Shown here in pieces: positions 26,924-36,332 of a DNA stretch of 38,573 nt (positions within the stretch are counted from its first letter, which is position 1; the number at the start of each line of letters is the position of its first letter). The translations under genes were made by a program, and so were the position numbers. The DNA is from CAYYHA01 sp964471535. Its GTDB lineage: Bacteria > Myxococcota > Myxococcia > SLRQ01. A model generated the notes under the pieces. The model was given only the letters and a program-made list of their open reading frames with translations, had not been told where the DNA came from and searched no databases. The DNA is taken from the NCBI GenBank assembly GCA_964471535.1, contig CAYYHA010000014.1:1-38573 (forward strand). The letters are read 5' to 3'.

Positions 26924-26953
26924 ATCGTAGCGCACCCCAAGCCATCGAAACAA
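26924..26953 (-). promoter_or_regulatory. Possible promoter of the sigma-54 activator gene
   Basis: On the minus strand TTGTTT (26948-26953), an 18-nt spacer and TACGAT (26924-26929). The predicted leader is about 25 nt and contains the GGGGAG ribosome-binding site at 26902-26907. Confidence 0.35.
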
Positions 26954-27018
26954 ACCGTGGACCGGACGCCCGACCGCGGCTCACGCTCCATCCGCCTGCC
27001 TCACTGGCTCGGCTGTGT

Positions 27019-27024
27019 TAGGGT
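27019..27024 (+). promoter_or_regulatory. -10-like hexamer before the small membrane protein gene
   Basis: TAGGGT lies 9 nt before the ATG at 27034. There is no convincing -35 element. It fits the TAnnnT pattern seen before other genes here, but alone it is weak. Confidence 0.25.
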
Positions 27025-27033
27025 CCCCGTCCG

Positions 27034-27585
27034 ATGCGTGCGCTGTCGGAGGAGGCGAAGCGGGCGGCCGATGCCCGCCTCGGTGCGGCCCGCATCGTCC
27101 ATCTCGGCATCACGGCCAGCGGGATGATCGCCTTCGCCGTCTTCTTCCTTGTGGCTTCGCAGCCGCCTGCGGGTGCGGGCGGACGGATGGCGGGCGATCC
27201 CTTGGCATCGACAGGAGGACTCCTCGCCCCGCTCTTTGCCGCCTTTGGACTGATGCAGGGGCTCCTCTTTGCGGTGGTCCCCCGCATCGTGGCTGGGCGT
27301 CAGCTCGAGGCGCTTGCCCGGACCGGCACGCCCGCCTCGGCCACCGAGGTGAGCCGCGTGTGGTGGCTGCAGTCGCTCATCGGGTGGGCGCTGATCGATG
27401 CGGGTGTGCTCGGAAACAGTGTGGCCTTCCTGCTCGCCGGATCGGAGCTGTCCCTTGCCGTCACACTGGTGCTCCTCGCCTTCCTGACCCTCCTGCACCC
27501 GAGGCGGGCAGCGGTCCGTCGCTGGGTCGCCGAGGGGCTCGAGCACGTCGAAGCCCTCCCCGGGCCGCGCTCAGAGGCGCCGTAG
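27034..27585 (+). CDS. Small integral membrane protein, unknown family
   Basis: 183 aa with about four hydrophobic segments (around residues 22-42, 63-83, 108-130 and 135-155) and a charged C-terminal tail. No recognised family motif is visible. It lies divergently from the sigma-54 activator gene and its 3' end overlaps the 3' end of tmk by 15 bp on the other strand. Codon use is like its neighbours. The ATG at 27034 lacks a strong ribosome-binding site. The function is not inferable. Confidence 0.7.
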   Translation: MRALSEEAKRAADARLGAARIVHLGITASGMIAFAVFFLVASQPPAGAGGRMAGDPLASTGGLLAPLFAAFGLMQGLLFAVVPRIVAGRQLEALARTGTPASATEVSRVWWLQSLIGWALIDAGVLGNSVAFLLAGSELSLAVTLVLLAFLTLLHPRRAAVRRWVAEGLEHVEALPGPRSEAP

Positions 27586-28206
27586 ACCCGGCAGACTGCG
27601 CACCGCCTCCTTGACGTCCGCCTCGACCTCTCGCACCGGGCGGCCGCCATCGATCACTACGACCTGGCCGAGCCCACGCTCGCACCGGAGCACCTCCCGG
27701 TACCTCCGCGCGATGCGGCGCTGCAGCGGCAGCGCATCGAAACGCTCCTCGCGGCCGCGCTCGGCGCGCCGCGCAAGCGCCACTGCCGGCGGCACATCGA
27801 GGAAGAGGGTGAGGTCCGGGGGCGGTGCGTAGGCGTTGATCGTGCGAACCCAGTCCAGGGGTGCGTCCAGCGACTGGTAGGCGAGCGAGGAGGCCAGGTA
27901 GCGATCACTCACGACATGGACGCCCTCGGCCAGCCGCGGTCGTATCTCGTCGCGCAGGTGGTCGATGCGGTCGGCAGCGAAGAGGAGGGCCACCGCCTTG
28001 GCATCCAAGGCCCTGCCGGAGCGGCTTTGGAGGCGCCCACTCAAGATGCGGCGGAGCTGGCGGCCCACGGGGCCCGCCGATGGCTCGCAGGTGAGCCAGG
28101 CCTTCCGGCCCCGTGCCTGCAGCCAGGCCACCAGGCGCCGCGCTTGGGTGGAGGTTCCTGCGCCGTCGATCCCCTCGAGCACGATGAAGCGCCCGCGCCG
28201 AGCCAT
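27571..28206 (-). CDS. tmk: Thymidylate kinase with atypical P-loop
   Basis: Phosphorylates dTMP to dTDP for DNA synthesis. The 211-aa product has family length, the FIVLEGIDGAG opening, DRYLASSLAYQ, and a late ERFDALPLQRRIARRYRE helix. The P-loop reads GIDGAGTST, with Thr18 where the Walker A Lys is normally found. The rest of the motif is intact, so this is probably a natural variant rather than decay. The ATG at 28206 overlaps the stop of the crotonase gene (TGATG), so they are coupled. The frame is open to 29028, but that segment is a shadow of the crotonase gene. Confidence 0.9.
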   Translation of the reverse strand: MARRGRFIVLEGIDGAGTSTQARRLVAWLQARGRKAWLTCEPSAGPVGRQLRRILSGRLQSRSGRALDAKAVALLFAADRIDHLRDEIRPRLAEGVHVVSDRYLASSLAYQSLDAPLDWVRTINAYAPPPDLTLFLDVPPAVALARRAERGREERFDALPLQRRIARRYREVLRCERGLGQVVVIDGGRPVREVEADVKEAVRSLPGLRRL

Positions 28207-28997
28207 CACCCGTCGCTCCCCCCGGCGGCCCGGCGCGAGAGGAAGGCGCGCACCGCCGCCTCGTGCGCCTCGCTCGCCCAGGTCGCGGCGAAGAGCTCTG
28301 CCTCCAGCGTGCGCGAGAGGCCCGGAGGAAGCTCTGCGGCACCGCGCACCGCCCGCTTCGTGAGACGGACCGAACCCTCCGGAAGCTCCGTGAGGCGCTC
28401 GGCGTAGCGAAGCGCGGCCTCGACGTGCTGTCCTGCCGGCACCACCTCGTCCACCAGACCCAGCGCCCGGGCATCTTCCGCGTCGAGGGGGTCGGTTTCG
28501 AGGAGGAAGCGGAGCGCCTTCGCCGGGCCGACCAGCCGGACCAAACGCCCTACTCCGCCCCAGCCGCCGGCCACGCCCAGCGAGACCTGTCTCCCAGCGA
28601 GACGCGCGCCCTGTGCAACGATGCGTAGGTCGCAGGCGAGCGCGATCTCCAGGCCCCCCCCGATGCACCACCCGCCGATCGCTGCGATCACCACGGCATC
28701 GAGGCCGGCCAGGCGAGAGAGGGTGTGCCCCACCCGCTCGGCCAGCTCCCGCGCCGCCGAAGCGCCCTTCACCTGGTGCAGATCCTCGAGATCGCCGCCG
28801 GCGACGAAGGCCTTTTCCCCCGCGCCGGTCACCACCACCGCGAGCAACTTCGGGTCGAGGGCCAGCGCCTCGACGATGGCGCCGAAACGGGCCAGTGACG
28901 CGCGGTCGAGGGCGTTGTGCACCTTGGGCCGGTCGAAGGTGACCAGTGCCACCTGCCCCCCGCACCGCGGCTCCACGCGAACGCAACCGTCTTCCAC
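28206..28997 (-). CDS. Enoyl-CoA hydratase/isomerase (crotonase) family protein
   Basis: 263 aa, full length for the family. It has the CoA-binding and oxyanion-hole blocks AFVAGGDL and GGWCIGGGLE, and the GVAGGWGGVGRL and LDAEDARALGLVDEVV blocks. The first catalytic Glu is present (Glu117 in GGGLE). The second, 20 residues later, is Gln137, so normal syn-hydration is doubtful and an isomerase, hydrolase or decarboxylase activity is possible. The start is a GTG at 28997 with no ribosome-binding site, preceded at 9 nt by a good promoter. It is the first gene of a pair with tmk. Confidence 0.88.
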   Translation of the reverse strand: MEDGCVRVEPRCGGQVALVTFDRPKVHNALDRASLARFGAIVEALALDPKLLAVVVTGAGEKAFVAGGDLEDLHQVKGASAARELAERVGHTLSRLAGLDAVVIAAIGGWCIGGGLEIALACDLRIVAQGARLAGRQVSLGVAGGWGGVGRLVRLVGPAKALRFLLETDPLDAEDARALGLVDEVVPAGQHVEAALRYAERLTELPEGSVRLTKRAVRGAAELPPGLSRTLEAELFAATWASEAHEAAVRAFLSRRAAGGSDG

Positions 28998-29006
28998 GGG
29001 GAGGGG

Positions 29007-29035
29007 ACGCTACGGGCCTTGGGGGCACCGGTCAA
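29007..29035 (-). promoter_or_regulatory. Predicted promoter of the crotonase-tmk unit
   Basis: On the minus strand TTGACC (29030-29035, five of six to consensus), a 17-nt spacer and TAGCGT (29007-29012), ending 9 nt before the GTG start. The intervening CCCCTCCCC cannot act as a ribosome-binding site, which favours leaderless translation. Confidence 0.55.
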
Positions 29036-29083
29036 TCTCCCTGGCGCCGATGGTTGGCGCAGAGGGCGCCGCGCCTGCGAACA

Positions 29084-29115
29084 GAAAAAAGGCGGCGCTC
29101 CCGTCGAAGCACCGC
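29084..29115 (-). terminator. Intrinsic terminator of nrdJ
   Basis: On the minus strand a 9-bp stem (GGCGGTGCT with AGCGCCGCC, one T-G pair) with an 8-nt loop is directly followed by six T. It lies about 45 bp after the nrdJ stop and upstream of the crotonase promoter. This is the clearest Rho-independent terminator in the window. Confidence 0.85.
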
Positions 29116-29159
29116 CCCCTGCGAAGGACGTCGTCTCGGGCTTCAGCCGAGTGACCGGG

Positions 29160-32100
29160 TCAACTGCAGCCCGACGTCGATCCGCAGCTCACACACTTGA
29201 GGCAGGCGCCGTTTCGCACCAGGGTGAGCGAGCCGCACTCGGTGCACGGATCGCCCTCGTAGCCCTTGGCGCGGGCCACCGCGACCGCATCCATCCGCTG
29301 TCCCTCCCGCGAGCTGATGCGCCGGCCGCCGGCGGCAACGTGCATCCCCGTGGATCCGGTCCCCGTGCCCACGCGGCCCGGGCGGAAGCCCGCCGCTACC
29401 TGCGATGGAGCCCCGCCGGCGGCCACCATCACGGTGACCGGTGCCTCCTCGGCGCGCTCGTAGACCTCCTCTTCCTCGTATTCCGGCTCTTGGTGCATGG
29501 CGTCGTGCCGCAGGTCCTCCTCCTGCACGTGCGCCAGGTCATTGCGACCGAGGTAGCTCACCGCGAGCTCTCGGAAGATGTAGTCGATGACCGAGGTCGC
29601 CATCTTGATGCGGTCGTTGCCCTGTACGATGCCGTTGGGCTCGAACCGGCTGAAGACGAAGGCGTCCACGAACTCTTCGAGGGGCACGCCATACTGCAGG
29701 CCGAGGCTCACTGCGATGGCGAAGCTGTTCATGAGGCTCCGGAAGGCGGCGCCCTCCTTGTGCATATCGATGAACACCTCGCCGAGCCCTCCGTCCTCGT
29801 ACTCGCCGGTGCGCAGGTAGACCTTGTGCCCACCGACCACCGCCTTCTGCGTGTATCCGCGGCGGCGGTGCGGCAGGCGGCGGCGGCGCGCCAGGTAGCG
29901 CAGCACGATCCGCTCGCTCGCCTCCTGCGGCGAGGCGGCGGCGGGGACCGGCTCGGCCGCCTCTTCCTCCTCCTCGGAGAGATCGTCGAGGGCCCAGGCA
30001 GCTGAGAGGGGCTGCGAGAGCTTCGAGCCGTCACGGTAGACGGCGTTCGCCTTCAGGCCCAGACGCCAGGAGAGGAGGTAGGCCTCCTTCACGTCGTCCA
30101 CCGTCGCGTCGGCCGGCATGTTGATGGTCTTGGAGATGGCGCCGGAGATGAACGGCTGCGCCGCCGCCATCATCCGGATGTGGGCCTCCCATGGAATGTA
30201 CCGCCGTCCGTACTTCCCGCAGCGGTTGGCGCAATCGAAGACGGGCAGGTGCTCGTCTCTGACGTGGGGCGCTCCCTCGATGGTCATCGTGCCGCAGGCG
30301 TAGTCGTTCGCCTGGCGGATCTCCTCCGCCGAGAAGCCCAGCCACGCCAACAGATCGAAGTCCGGCCGCGACAGGGTGACCTCGTCCACCCCCAGATCCT
30401 CCTTGAGGAACTCATCGCCCAGGGTCCACCGATTGAAGGCGAAGGAGAGGTCGAAGGCCGACCCGAGTGCCTGATCCACCTTCCTCAGGGCCTCGTCGGT
30501 GAAGCCCTTGGCCTTCAGTGCGGCGTGGCTGACCCCCGGGGCCCCCTTCAAGGTCCCCGTCCCCTTGATGTAGTCGACGATCTCCTCGATCTGCGCCGGG
30601 GAGTAACCCAGGCGTGACAGGGCCGCCGGCACCGACTGGTTGATGATCTTGAAGTAGCCGCCGCCAGCGAGCTTCTTGAACTTCACCAGGGCGAAGTCGG
30701 GCTCGATGCCCGTCGTGTCGCAGTCCATCACCAGGCCGATGGTCCCGGTGGGGGCGATGACGCTCACCTGCGCGTTGCGGTAGCCGTACTTCTCCCCCAG
30801 CGCCAGCGCCTCGTCCCACGCGCGGCGTGCCGCCTCGGTCAACGCCTTGGGGATGCCGGCTCCGGACAGCCCCACCGGGGTGACCTCGAGCCCCTCGTAC
30901 TCCTCCGCGGGGGCATCGTAAGCGGCCCTGCGATGGTTGCGGATGACGCGGAGCATGTTCGCGGCGTTCGCCTCGTGCCACCCGGGGAAGGGCCCGAGCT
31001 GCCGCGCCATGTCGGCGCTGGTCGCGTAGGCCGTCCCCGTCAGGATGGCGGTGAGTGCCCCGCACCAGCTGCGTCCCTCGGTGGAGTCATAGGGGATCCC
31101 GAGGCGCATCAGGAGCGCGCCGATGTTCGCGTAGCCGAGGCCCAGGGTGCGATACCGATGGGAGAGCTCGGCGATCTTCGCCGAGGGGTACTGCGCCATC
31201 AGCACCGAGATCTCCAGCACCAGCGTCCAGAGGCGGATCGCGTGGCGGTACCCGTCGAGGTCGAAGGGAAGCGCCTCCTCCTCGGCGTCCTCCCGCAACA
31301 GGGACATCAGGTTGATCGACGCCAGGTTACACGCCGTGTCGTCGAGGAACATGTACTCGCTGCACGGGTTGGACGCGTTGATCCGGCCATCGGGGAGACA
31401 GGTGTGCCAGGCATTGATCGTGGAGTCGAACTGCACGCCGGGATCGGCGCAGGCCCAGGCTGCCTGCGTGATCTGCTCCCACAGATCGCGCGCCTTCAGC
31501 TCCTTGGCCACCTGCCCATCGGTGCGCCGAACGAGCTGCCATCTCCCATCCTCGAGCACCGCCTTCATGAAGGCGTCGGGGATGCGCACCGAGTTGTTGG
31601 AGTTCTGGCCCGAGACGGTCTGATACGCGTCGGACTGCCAGTCGGTGTCGAAGACGGGAAAGTCGACCGCTACGAACCCCTGCCGGGCGAGCTGCAAGCA
31701 GCGTTGGATGTAGGCGTCCGGAAGGAATGCCCGGCGGGCCCTTCGGATCGCGGACTTGAGATCGGGGTTCTTCTGGGGATCGTAGCGGTCGTCACCCGTC
31801 ACGCGGTCGGTCTGCGTCGCCGCCATGACCTCGCTCAAGTAGCGACTGGCCGCCTTCGAACCGGCGACCAGAGCCGCCACCTTCTGCTCCTCGAGCACCT
31901 TCCAGTTGACGAAGGCCTCGATGTCCGGGTGATCGAGGTCGAGGCACACCATCTTTGCCGCGCGGCGGGTGGTCCCGCCCGACTTGATGGCCCCGGCGGC
32001 GCGGTCGCCGATCTTCAGGAAGCTCATCAGGCCCGAGCTGCGGCCACCGCCGCTCAAGGGCTCCCCTTCACCCCGCAGCGCCGAGAAGTTCGTCCCCGTG

Positions 32101-32789
32101 CCCGAGCCATACTTGAAGAGGCGGGCTTCACGGGTCCACAGGTCCATGATGCCCCCCTCGCTCACCAGATCGTCGGCCACCGACTGAATGAAGCAGGCAT
32201 GCGGCTGTGGCCGCTCATAGGCGCTCTTGCTCCGCTTCGCCTCTCCGGTCACCGGGTCCGGGTAGTAGTGGCCCTGCGCCGGCCCGTCGATGCCGTAGGC
32301 CCAGTGCAGCCCCGTGTTGAACCACTGCGGACTGTTGGGCGCGACCATCTGACGCGCGAGCATCCAGCGCAGCTCGTCGTAGAAAGCACGGGCGTCGTCT
32401 TCGGTGTCGAAGTAGCCGTGCTTGAAGCCCCAGTAGGTCCAGCAGCCGGCCATGCGGTCGAAGGCCTGCCGGCTGTCACGCTCCGGCCCGTAGCGCTCGG
32501 CTTCCGGCAGTTCTCGGAGCGCCTTTTCGTCGGCGGTGCGCCGCCGCAGCCACGCCGGGATGCCCTTCTCCTTCACCGGACGCAGCCGGGCGGGCACGCC
32601 CGCCTTCCGCAGGTATTTTTGCGCGAGGATGTCGGTGGCCACCTGCGACCAGTGCTCGGGCACCATCACGTTCTCCGCCCGGAACACCACCTGACCGGAG
32701 GGGTCACGGATCTCGGAGACACGGGGAACGAAGACGAAGTCCTCGTAGGGATCACGGCCAGCAGTGGTGAACCGACGGGCAACGCGCAT
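29160..32789 (-). CDS. nrdJ: Vitamin B12-dependent (class II) ribonucleoside-diphosphate reductase
   Basis: Reduces ribonucleotides to deoxyribonucleotides using adenosylcobalamin, so it works with or without oxygen. The 1,209-aa product is the long NrdJ form. The radical Cys476 lies in NPCSEY and the redox pair is Cys199 (HACFIQS) and Cys487 (TACNLAS). The family's NSNNSVR and PTGTIG blocks are present. A C-terminal tail with four or more Cys (CTECGS to CLKCVSCGS) forms a zinc-ribbon or shuttle. An acidic stretch at about 940-955 is a linker. The ATG at 32789 has GTGGAGGT upstream, and an earlier ATG at 32855 is rejected. It is a single-gene unit with its own terminator and a long non-coding upstream region. 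Confidence 0.96.
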   Translation of the reverse strand: MRVARRFTTAGRDPYEDFVFVPRVSEIRDPSGQVVFRAENVMVPEHWSQVATDILAQKYLRKAGVPARLRPVKEKGIPAWLRRRTADEKALRELPEAERYGPERDSRQAFDRMAGCWTYWGFKHGYFDTEDDARAFYDELRWMLARQMVAPNSPQWFNTGLHWAYGIDGPAQGHYYPDPVTGEAKRSKSAYERPQPHACFIQSVADDLVSEGGIMDLWTREARLFKYGSGTGTNFSALRGEGEPLSGGGRSSGLMSFLKIGDRAAGAIKSGGTTRRAAKMVCLDLDHPDIEAFVNWKVLEEQKVAALVAGSKAASRYLSEVMAATQTDRVTGDDRYDPQKNPDLKSAIRRARRAFLPDAYIQRCLQLARQGFVAVDFPVFDTDWQSDAYQTVSGQNSNNSVRIPDAFMKAVLEDGRWQLVRRTDGQVAKELKARDLWEQITQAAWACADPGVQFDSTINAWHTCLPDGRINASNPCSEYMFLDDTACNLASINLMSLLREDAEEEALPFDLDGYRHAIRLWTLVLEISVLMAQYPSAKIAELSHRYRTLGLGYANIGALLMRLGIPYDSTEGRSWCGALTAILTGTAYATSADMARQLGPFPGWHEANAANMLRVIRNHRRAAYDAPAEEYEGLEVTPVGLSGAGIPKALTEAARRAWDEALALGEKYGYRNAQVSVIAPTGTIGLVMDCDTTGIEPDFALVKFKKLAGGGYFKIINQSVPAALSRLGYSPAQIEEIVDYIKGTGTLKGAPGVSHAALKAKGFTDEALRKVDQALGSAFDLSFAFNRWTLGDEFLKEDLGVDEVTLSRPDFDLLAWLGFSAEEIRQANDYACGTMTIEGAPHVRDEHLPVFDCANRCGKYGRRYIPWEAHIRMMAAAQPFISGAISKTINMPADATVDDVKEAYLLSWRLGLKANAVYRDGSKLSQPLSAAWALDDLSEEEEEAAEPVPAAASPQEASERIVLRYLARRRRLPHRRRGYTQKAVVGGHKVYLRTGEYEDGGLGEVFIDMHKEGAAFRSLMNSFAIAVSLGLQYGVPLEEFVDAFVFSRFEPNGIVQGNDRIKMATSVIDYIFRELAVSYLGRNDLAHVQEEDLRHDAMHQEPEYEEEEVYERAEEAPVTVMVAAGGAPSQVAAGFRPGRVGTGTGSTGMHVAAGGRRISSREGQRMDAVAVARAKGYEGDPCTECGSLTLVRNGACLKCVSCGSTSGCS

Positions 32790-33247
32790 GAGCAACCTCC
32801 ACGACTTGCAACGGGACGAGTGAGCGAGACGACAACGCTGCGCTAGCAGCGCCATCGAGCGCCGTGGATCCCGGCCCCCTCGGGACCCCGGCGCACGTGA
32901 CGGACGGACGAGAGGATCGCCGCAGGTCGGGTCGCCTGCACCCAGGCCCTCTCAGTCGCAGCATGCGCACCGCCACGGTCCTGCGCGGCGGTGGCCGTCC
33001 CGAGACGACCGCGTGCGGCGGCAGATCGCGCGCCGCCCACACCCCTGTCGCAGCCATCGCAGCAGCCACCCACCGGCCTGCCACCTGCCACCTCGCGAAT
33101 CCCGCTGCGACCCCCAGCCCGAGCGCCCGCCATGCCGACCCTCCGTGCCATCACGTGACGGCACATGACCATGCACGAATCGTCACGTCAACTTCACGAA
33201 ACCAAGGCACGGTGAATCGCGGACTTGCGCGCTGCCGGCGTGCACAG

Positions 33248-33262
33248 GCCACGCGAAGTGGC
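33248..33262. repeat. Hairpin GCCAC-GCGAA-GTGGC
   Basis: A perfect 5-bp stem around a GCGAA loop that contains a GNRA-like tetraloop. It is the first of three closely spaced inverted repeats in the nrdJ-pcm intergenic region, which could be part of a structured RNA. Confidence 0.4.
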
Positions 33263-33309
33263 GGGTCCGGTGATCGCACGCGACCGATGCCGAGATGCAG
33301 GAAACCCTT

Positions 33310-33327
33310 GTTTCATGCGGATGAAAC
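33310..33327. repeat. Inverted repeat GTTTCAT-GCGG-ATGAAAC
   Basis: A perfect 7-bp inverted repeat with a 4-nt spacer, A/T-rich for this DNA. It could be an operator or an RNA hairpin. It lies 3 bp before another palindrome. Confidence 0.5.
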
Positions 33328-33330
33328 GCC

Positions 33331-33345
33331 GATCGCACTGCGATC
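33331..33345. repeat. Palindrome GATCGCA-C-TGCGATC with flanking GATCGCAC copies
   Basis: A perfect 7-bp inverted repeat around one base. The half-site GATCGCAC also occurs at 33272-33279 and 33357-33364, giving three direct copies within 93 bp. Repeated half-sites are typical of a regulator-binding region. Confidence 0.5.
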
Positions 33346-33553
33346 ACACCGCGCCCGATCGCACCTTCGACCCTCGCCGAGCCGCCCTTCTGCCGATCGC
33401 GAAACACTCGAAGGAGTTCGCGTAGTGCCGCGCGGAAGAACGAGAAACCGCGGCCACACGAGGGGCCAGGCAGCACGACGGCAGGCGGTGGCAACGGCCG
33501 CTTCGCAGAGGCCGCGAGGCAGCACGGATCGTCGCGTGGCCTCCTGCGGGCAA

Positions 33554-33569
33554 GGTGCCTTCCGGCACC
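33554..33569. repeat. Hairpin GGTGCC-TTCC-GGCACC
   Basis: A perfect 6-bp stem with a 4-nt loop, about 60 bp before the pcm start. It is the next inverted repeat upstream of the 16-bp palindrome. Confidence 0.35.
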
Positions 33570-33596
33570 GGCGTTCCCACCGTCGCGCCGGGGGAG

Positions 33597-33612
33597 ACGC
33601 AGGCGCCTGCGT
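33597..33612 (+). promoter_or_regulatory. 16-bp perfect palindrome, candidate operator of pcm
   Basis: ACGCAGGCGCCTGCGT is a perfect 16-bp palindrome. It ends 3 bp before a -10-like hexamer TATGCT (33616-33621) that itself lies 6 nt before the pcm ATG. A protein bound there would cover the promoter, so a repressor site is plausible. Confidence 0.45.
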
Positions 33613-33627
33613 GCTTATGCTTCGAGC

Positions 33628-34272
33628 ATGCCCTGGGATGCGAAGCGACTGGCGCGGCATCTGGCGGCGCAGCCGGAACTCACCGACCGGCGCGTCCTCG
33701 AGGCCATCGCGCGCGTGCCACGGGACCTCTTCGTGCCCGAGGCGTACCGCGACCTCGCCTACGCCGACACCGCGGTCCCCCTGGCCCCCGGCTCCACCGT
33801 CTCGCAGCCGTTCATCGTCGCCTACATGACCCAGGCCGCCCGGGTCGCGCCTGGCGACCGGGTCCTGGAGGTAGGGACGGGGTCCGGCTACCAAGCGGCG
33901 GTCCTCGCCGAGCTGGGCGCCGAGGTCTACACGATCGAGCGCAGCAGCGCCCTCGCGGAGGCGGCGAAGGCGCGCCTCGAGGCCCTCGGCTACGACCGCG
34001 TGCACGTCCGCGCGGGGGACGGCGCGGAGGGCTGGCCCGAGGCGGCACCGTTCGACGCCATCCTCGTGACGGCCCACAGCCCCGAGATTCCGCCAGCGCT
34101 CGTGGCGCAGCTCGCCCCGGGCGGACGCCTGGTGATCCCGCTGGGACCGCCCGAGGCGCAGCGCCTCGAGTCCTTCGTGAAGAATGAGGAGGGAACTCTG
34201 CATCCGGAAACGCGAATTCCGGTGCGCTTCGTACCCCTCGTGCCGGGCGCGTCGGAGGAGGCGGCGCCTTGA
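33628..34272 (+). CDS. pcm: Protein-L-isoaspartate O-methyltransferase
   Basis: Repairs isoaspartyl damage in proteins with S-adenosylmethionine. The 214-aa product has the family length and order: an N-terminal helix pair (RVLEAIARVPRDLFVPE), the substrate-binding block STVSQPFIVAYMTQ, SAM motif I VLEVGTGSGYQAAVLAEL at about residues 79-96, and FDAILVTA with the following PPALVAQLAPGGRLV. The ATG at 33628 has no ribosome-binding site. TATGCT lies 6 nt before it, so a leaderless start is likely. It stands alone, 174 bp from the next gene. Confidence 0.95.
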   Translation: MPWDAKRLARHLAAQPELTDRRVLEAIARVPRDLFVPEAYRDLAYADTAVPLAPGSTVSQPFIVAYMTQAARVAPGDRVLEVGTGSGYQAAVLAELGAEVYTIERSSALAEAAKARLEALGYDRVHVRAGDGAEGWPEAAPFDAILVTAHSPEIPPALVAQLAPGGRLVIPLGPPEAQRLESFVKNEEGTLHPETRIPVRFVPLVPGASEEAAP

Positions 34273-34433
34273 CGCGGCGCTGCGGCACCGTCCCGGCCCT
34301 CATGGGATCCGGGGCGGCCCGGCGGCCACGCGGCGCCGGCCCGCGCGGTGGCCAACCGCGATCGCGTCTGGCCTCCGTGCGGATGCGTGCCTCGCGCCGG
34401 TGCGGACGGTGGCCGCGTCCGGTCCCGCTGATG

Positions 34434-34439
34434 TACCCT
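34434..34439 (+). promoter_or_regulatory. -10-like hexamer before the zinc-ribbon gene
   Basis: TACCCT lies 7 nt before the ATG at 34447, with no recognisable -35 element and no ribosome-binding site. It matches the arrangement before pcm and the TPR-lipoprotein gene. Confidence 0.3.
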
Positions 34440-34446
34440 GCGGCCG

Positions 34447-34860
34447 ATGATCGTCTGTCCGGTGTGTGAGAACCGCCAGGCTCGAGGCACCGAGTGTGAG
34501 GTCTGCGGAAAGGTCTTCTCCCTCTCGGTGGTCCGGGCAGCCGGGCACGCGGTGGAGGCGGCCCCCCTCGAGGGACTCGAGCCCACCCGCTACGAGACGC
34601 CCGGTGCCCCCGTGGCCCCCGTCGCCGACGACGCACCCTGCGTCTGGTGCCGCCACGTGCAGAAGGGCGGGAAGTTCTGCGAGCGCTGCGGAATGGAGCG
34701 GCACCGCGGGCGCGCCAGAAGCGACGAGCAGGTGCCGGGGCACCTGCTCCCCGAGGGCTGGGCGCGTTGCGGGGAGTGTGGCCTGCCCACGCCGCCGCCC
34801 CGTTGCCGGGGCTGCGGGGCTCGGGTCGCCTGGCCCGACGAGGACGAGGCGCTGCAGTGA
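34447..34860 (+). CDS. Triple zinc-ribbon protein
   Basis: 137 aa with three Cys-quartet knuckles: CPVC with CEVC (residues 4-20), CVWC with CERC (about 65-82) and CGEC with CRGC (about 108-123). Each would bind one zinc. Pro/Ala linkers join them and there is no other domain. Such proteins usually mediate protein or nucleic-acid contacts, and the target is unknown. The ATG at 34447 is chosen because the first ribbon begins right after it. It precedes threonine synthase by 67 bp and may be cotranscribed. There are no good family names to give. Confidence 0.75.
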   Translation: MIVCPVCENRQARGTECEVCGKVFSLSVVRAAGHAVEAAPLEGLEPTRYETPGAPVAPVADDAPCVWCRHVQKGGKFCERCGMERHRGRARSDEQVPGHLLPEGWARCGECGLPTPPPRCRGCGARVAWPDEDEALQ

Positions 34861-34927
34861 AGGGTGTACCCAGAGCGCGGGGGGCGATGCCGGATCGGGG
34901 GGCACTGCGGTGAAGCGAGGCGATGCG

Positions 34928-36271
<1,344 letters not shown>

Positions 36272-36315
36272 AGGCGGCGTGCCTCCCCTCTCTCGAGTGC
36301 GCCGGCGTGCGGGTC

Positions 36316-36332
36316 GGTCGGCCAGGCCGGCC
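36316..36332. terminator. Hairpin between thrC and recG
   Basis: GGTCGGCC and GGCCGGCC pair over 7-8 bp with a very short loop, immediately next to the recG stop and 45 bp after thrC. It is a candidate bidirectional terminator without a T-tract. Confidence 0.4.

Larger units (their letters stand above)
32790..33627. other. 838-bp intergenic region rich in inverted repeats
   Basis: No credible gene is seen between nrdJ and pcm, which are divergent. The region holds a palindrome TCACGTGA (33151-33158), the pair GTGACG/CGTCAC (33155-33160, 33181-33186), and several hairpins listed separately. I looked for cobalamin-riboswitch and NrdR-box patterns and did not find them. The part from 32790 to 33150 shows no clear structure. 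It may contain the nrdJ promoter, but none could be assigned. Confidence 0.6.

Noticed and set aside
30933..32846. 637-codon plus-strand frame opposite nrdJ
   Set aside because: Antisense of a clearly conserved gene, with no recognisable domain.
33183..33494. 103-codon minus-strand frame in the nrdJ-pcm intergenic region
   Set aside because: No ribosome-binding site, mixed low-similarity composition, and it crosses several palindromes.
32790..33627. Cobalamin riboswitch upstream of nrdJ
   Set aside because: I looked for the conserved B12-box and neighbouring core on both strands and found no match. A B12-dependent enzyme would also not be expected to be repressed by B12.
32790..33627. NrdR boxes or DnaA boxes in the nrdJ upstream region
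   Set aside because: No ACAC-TATA-GTGT-like or TTATCCACA-like sequences are seen.
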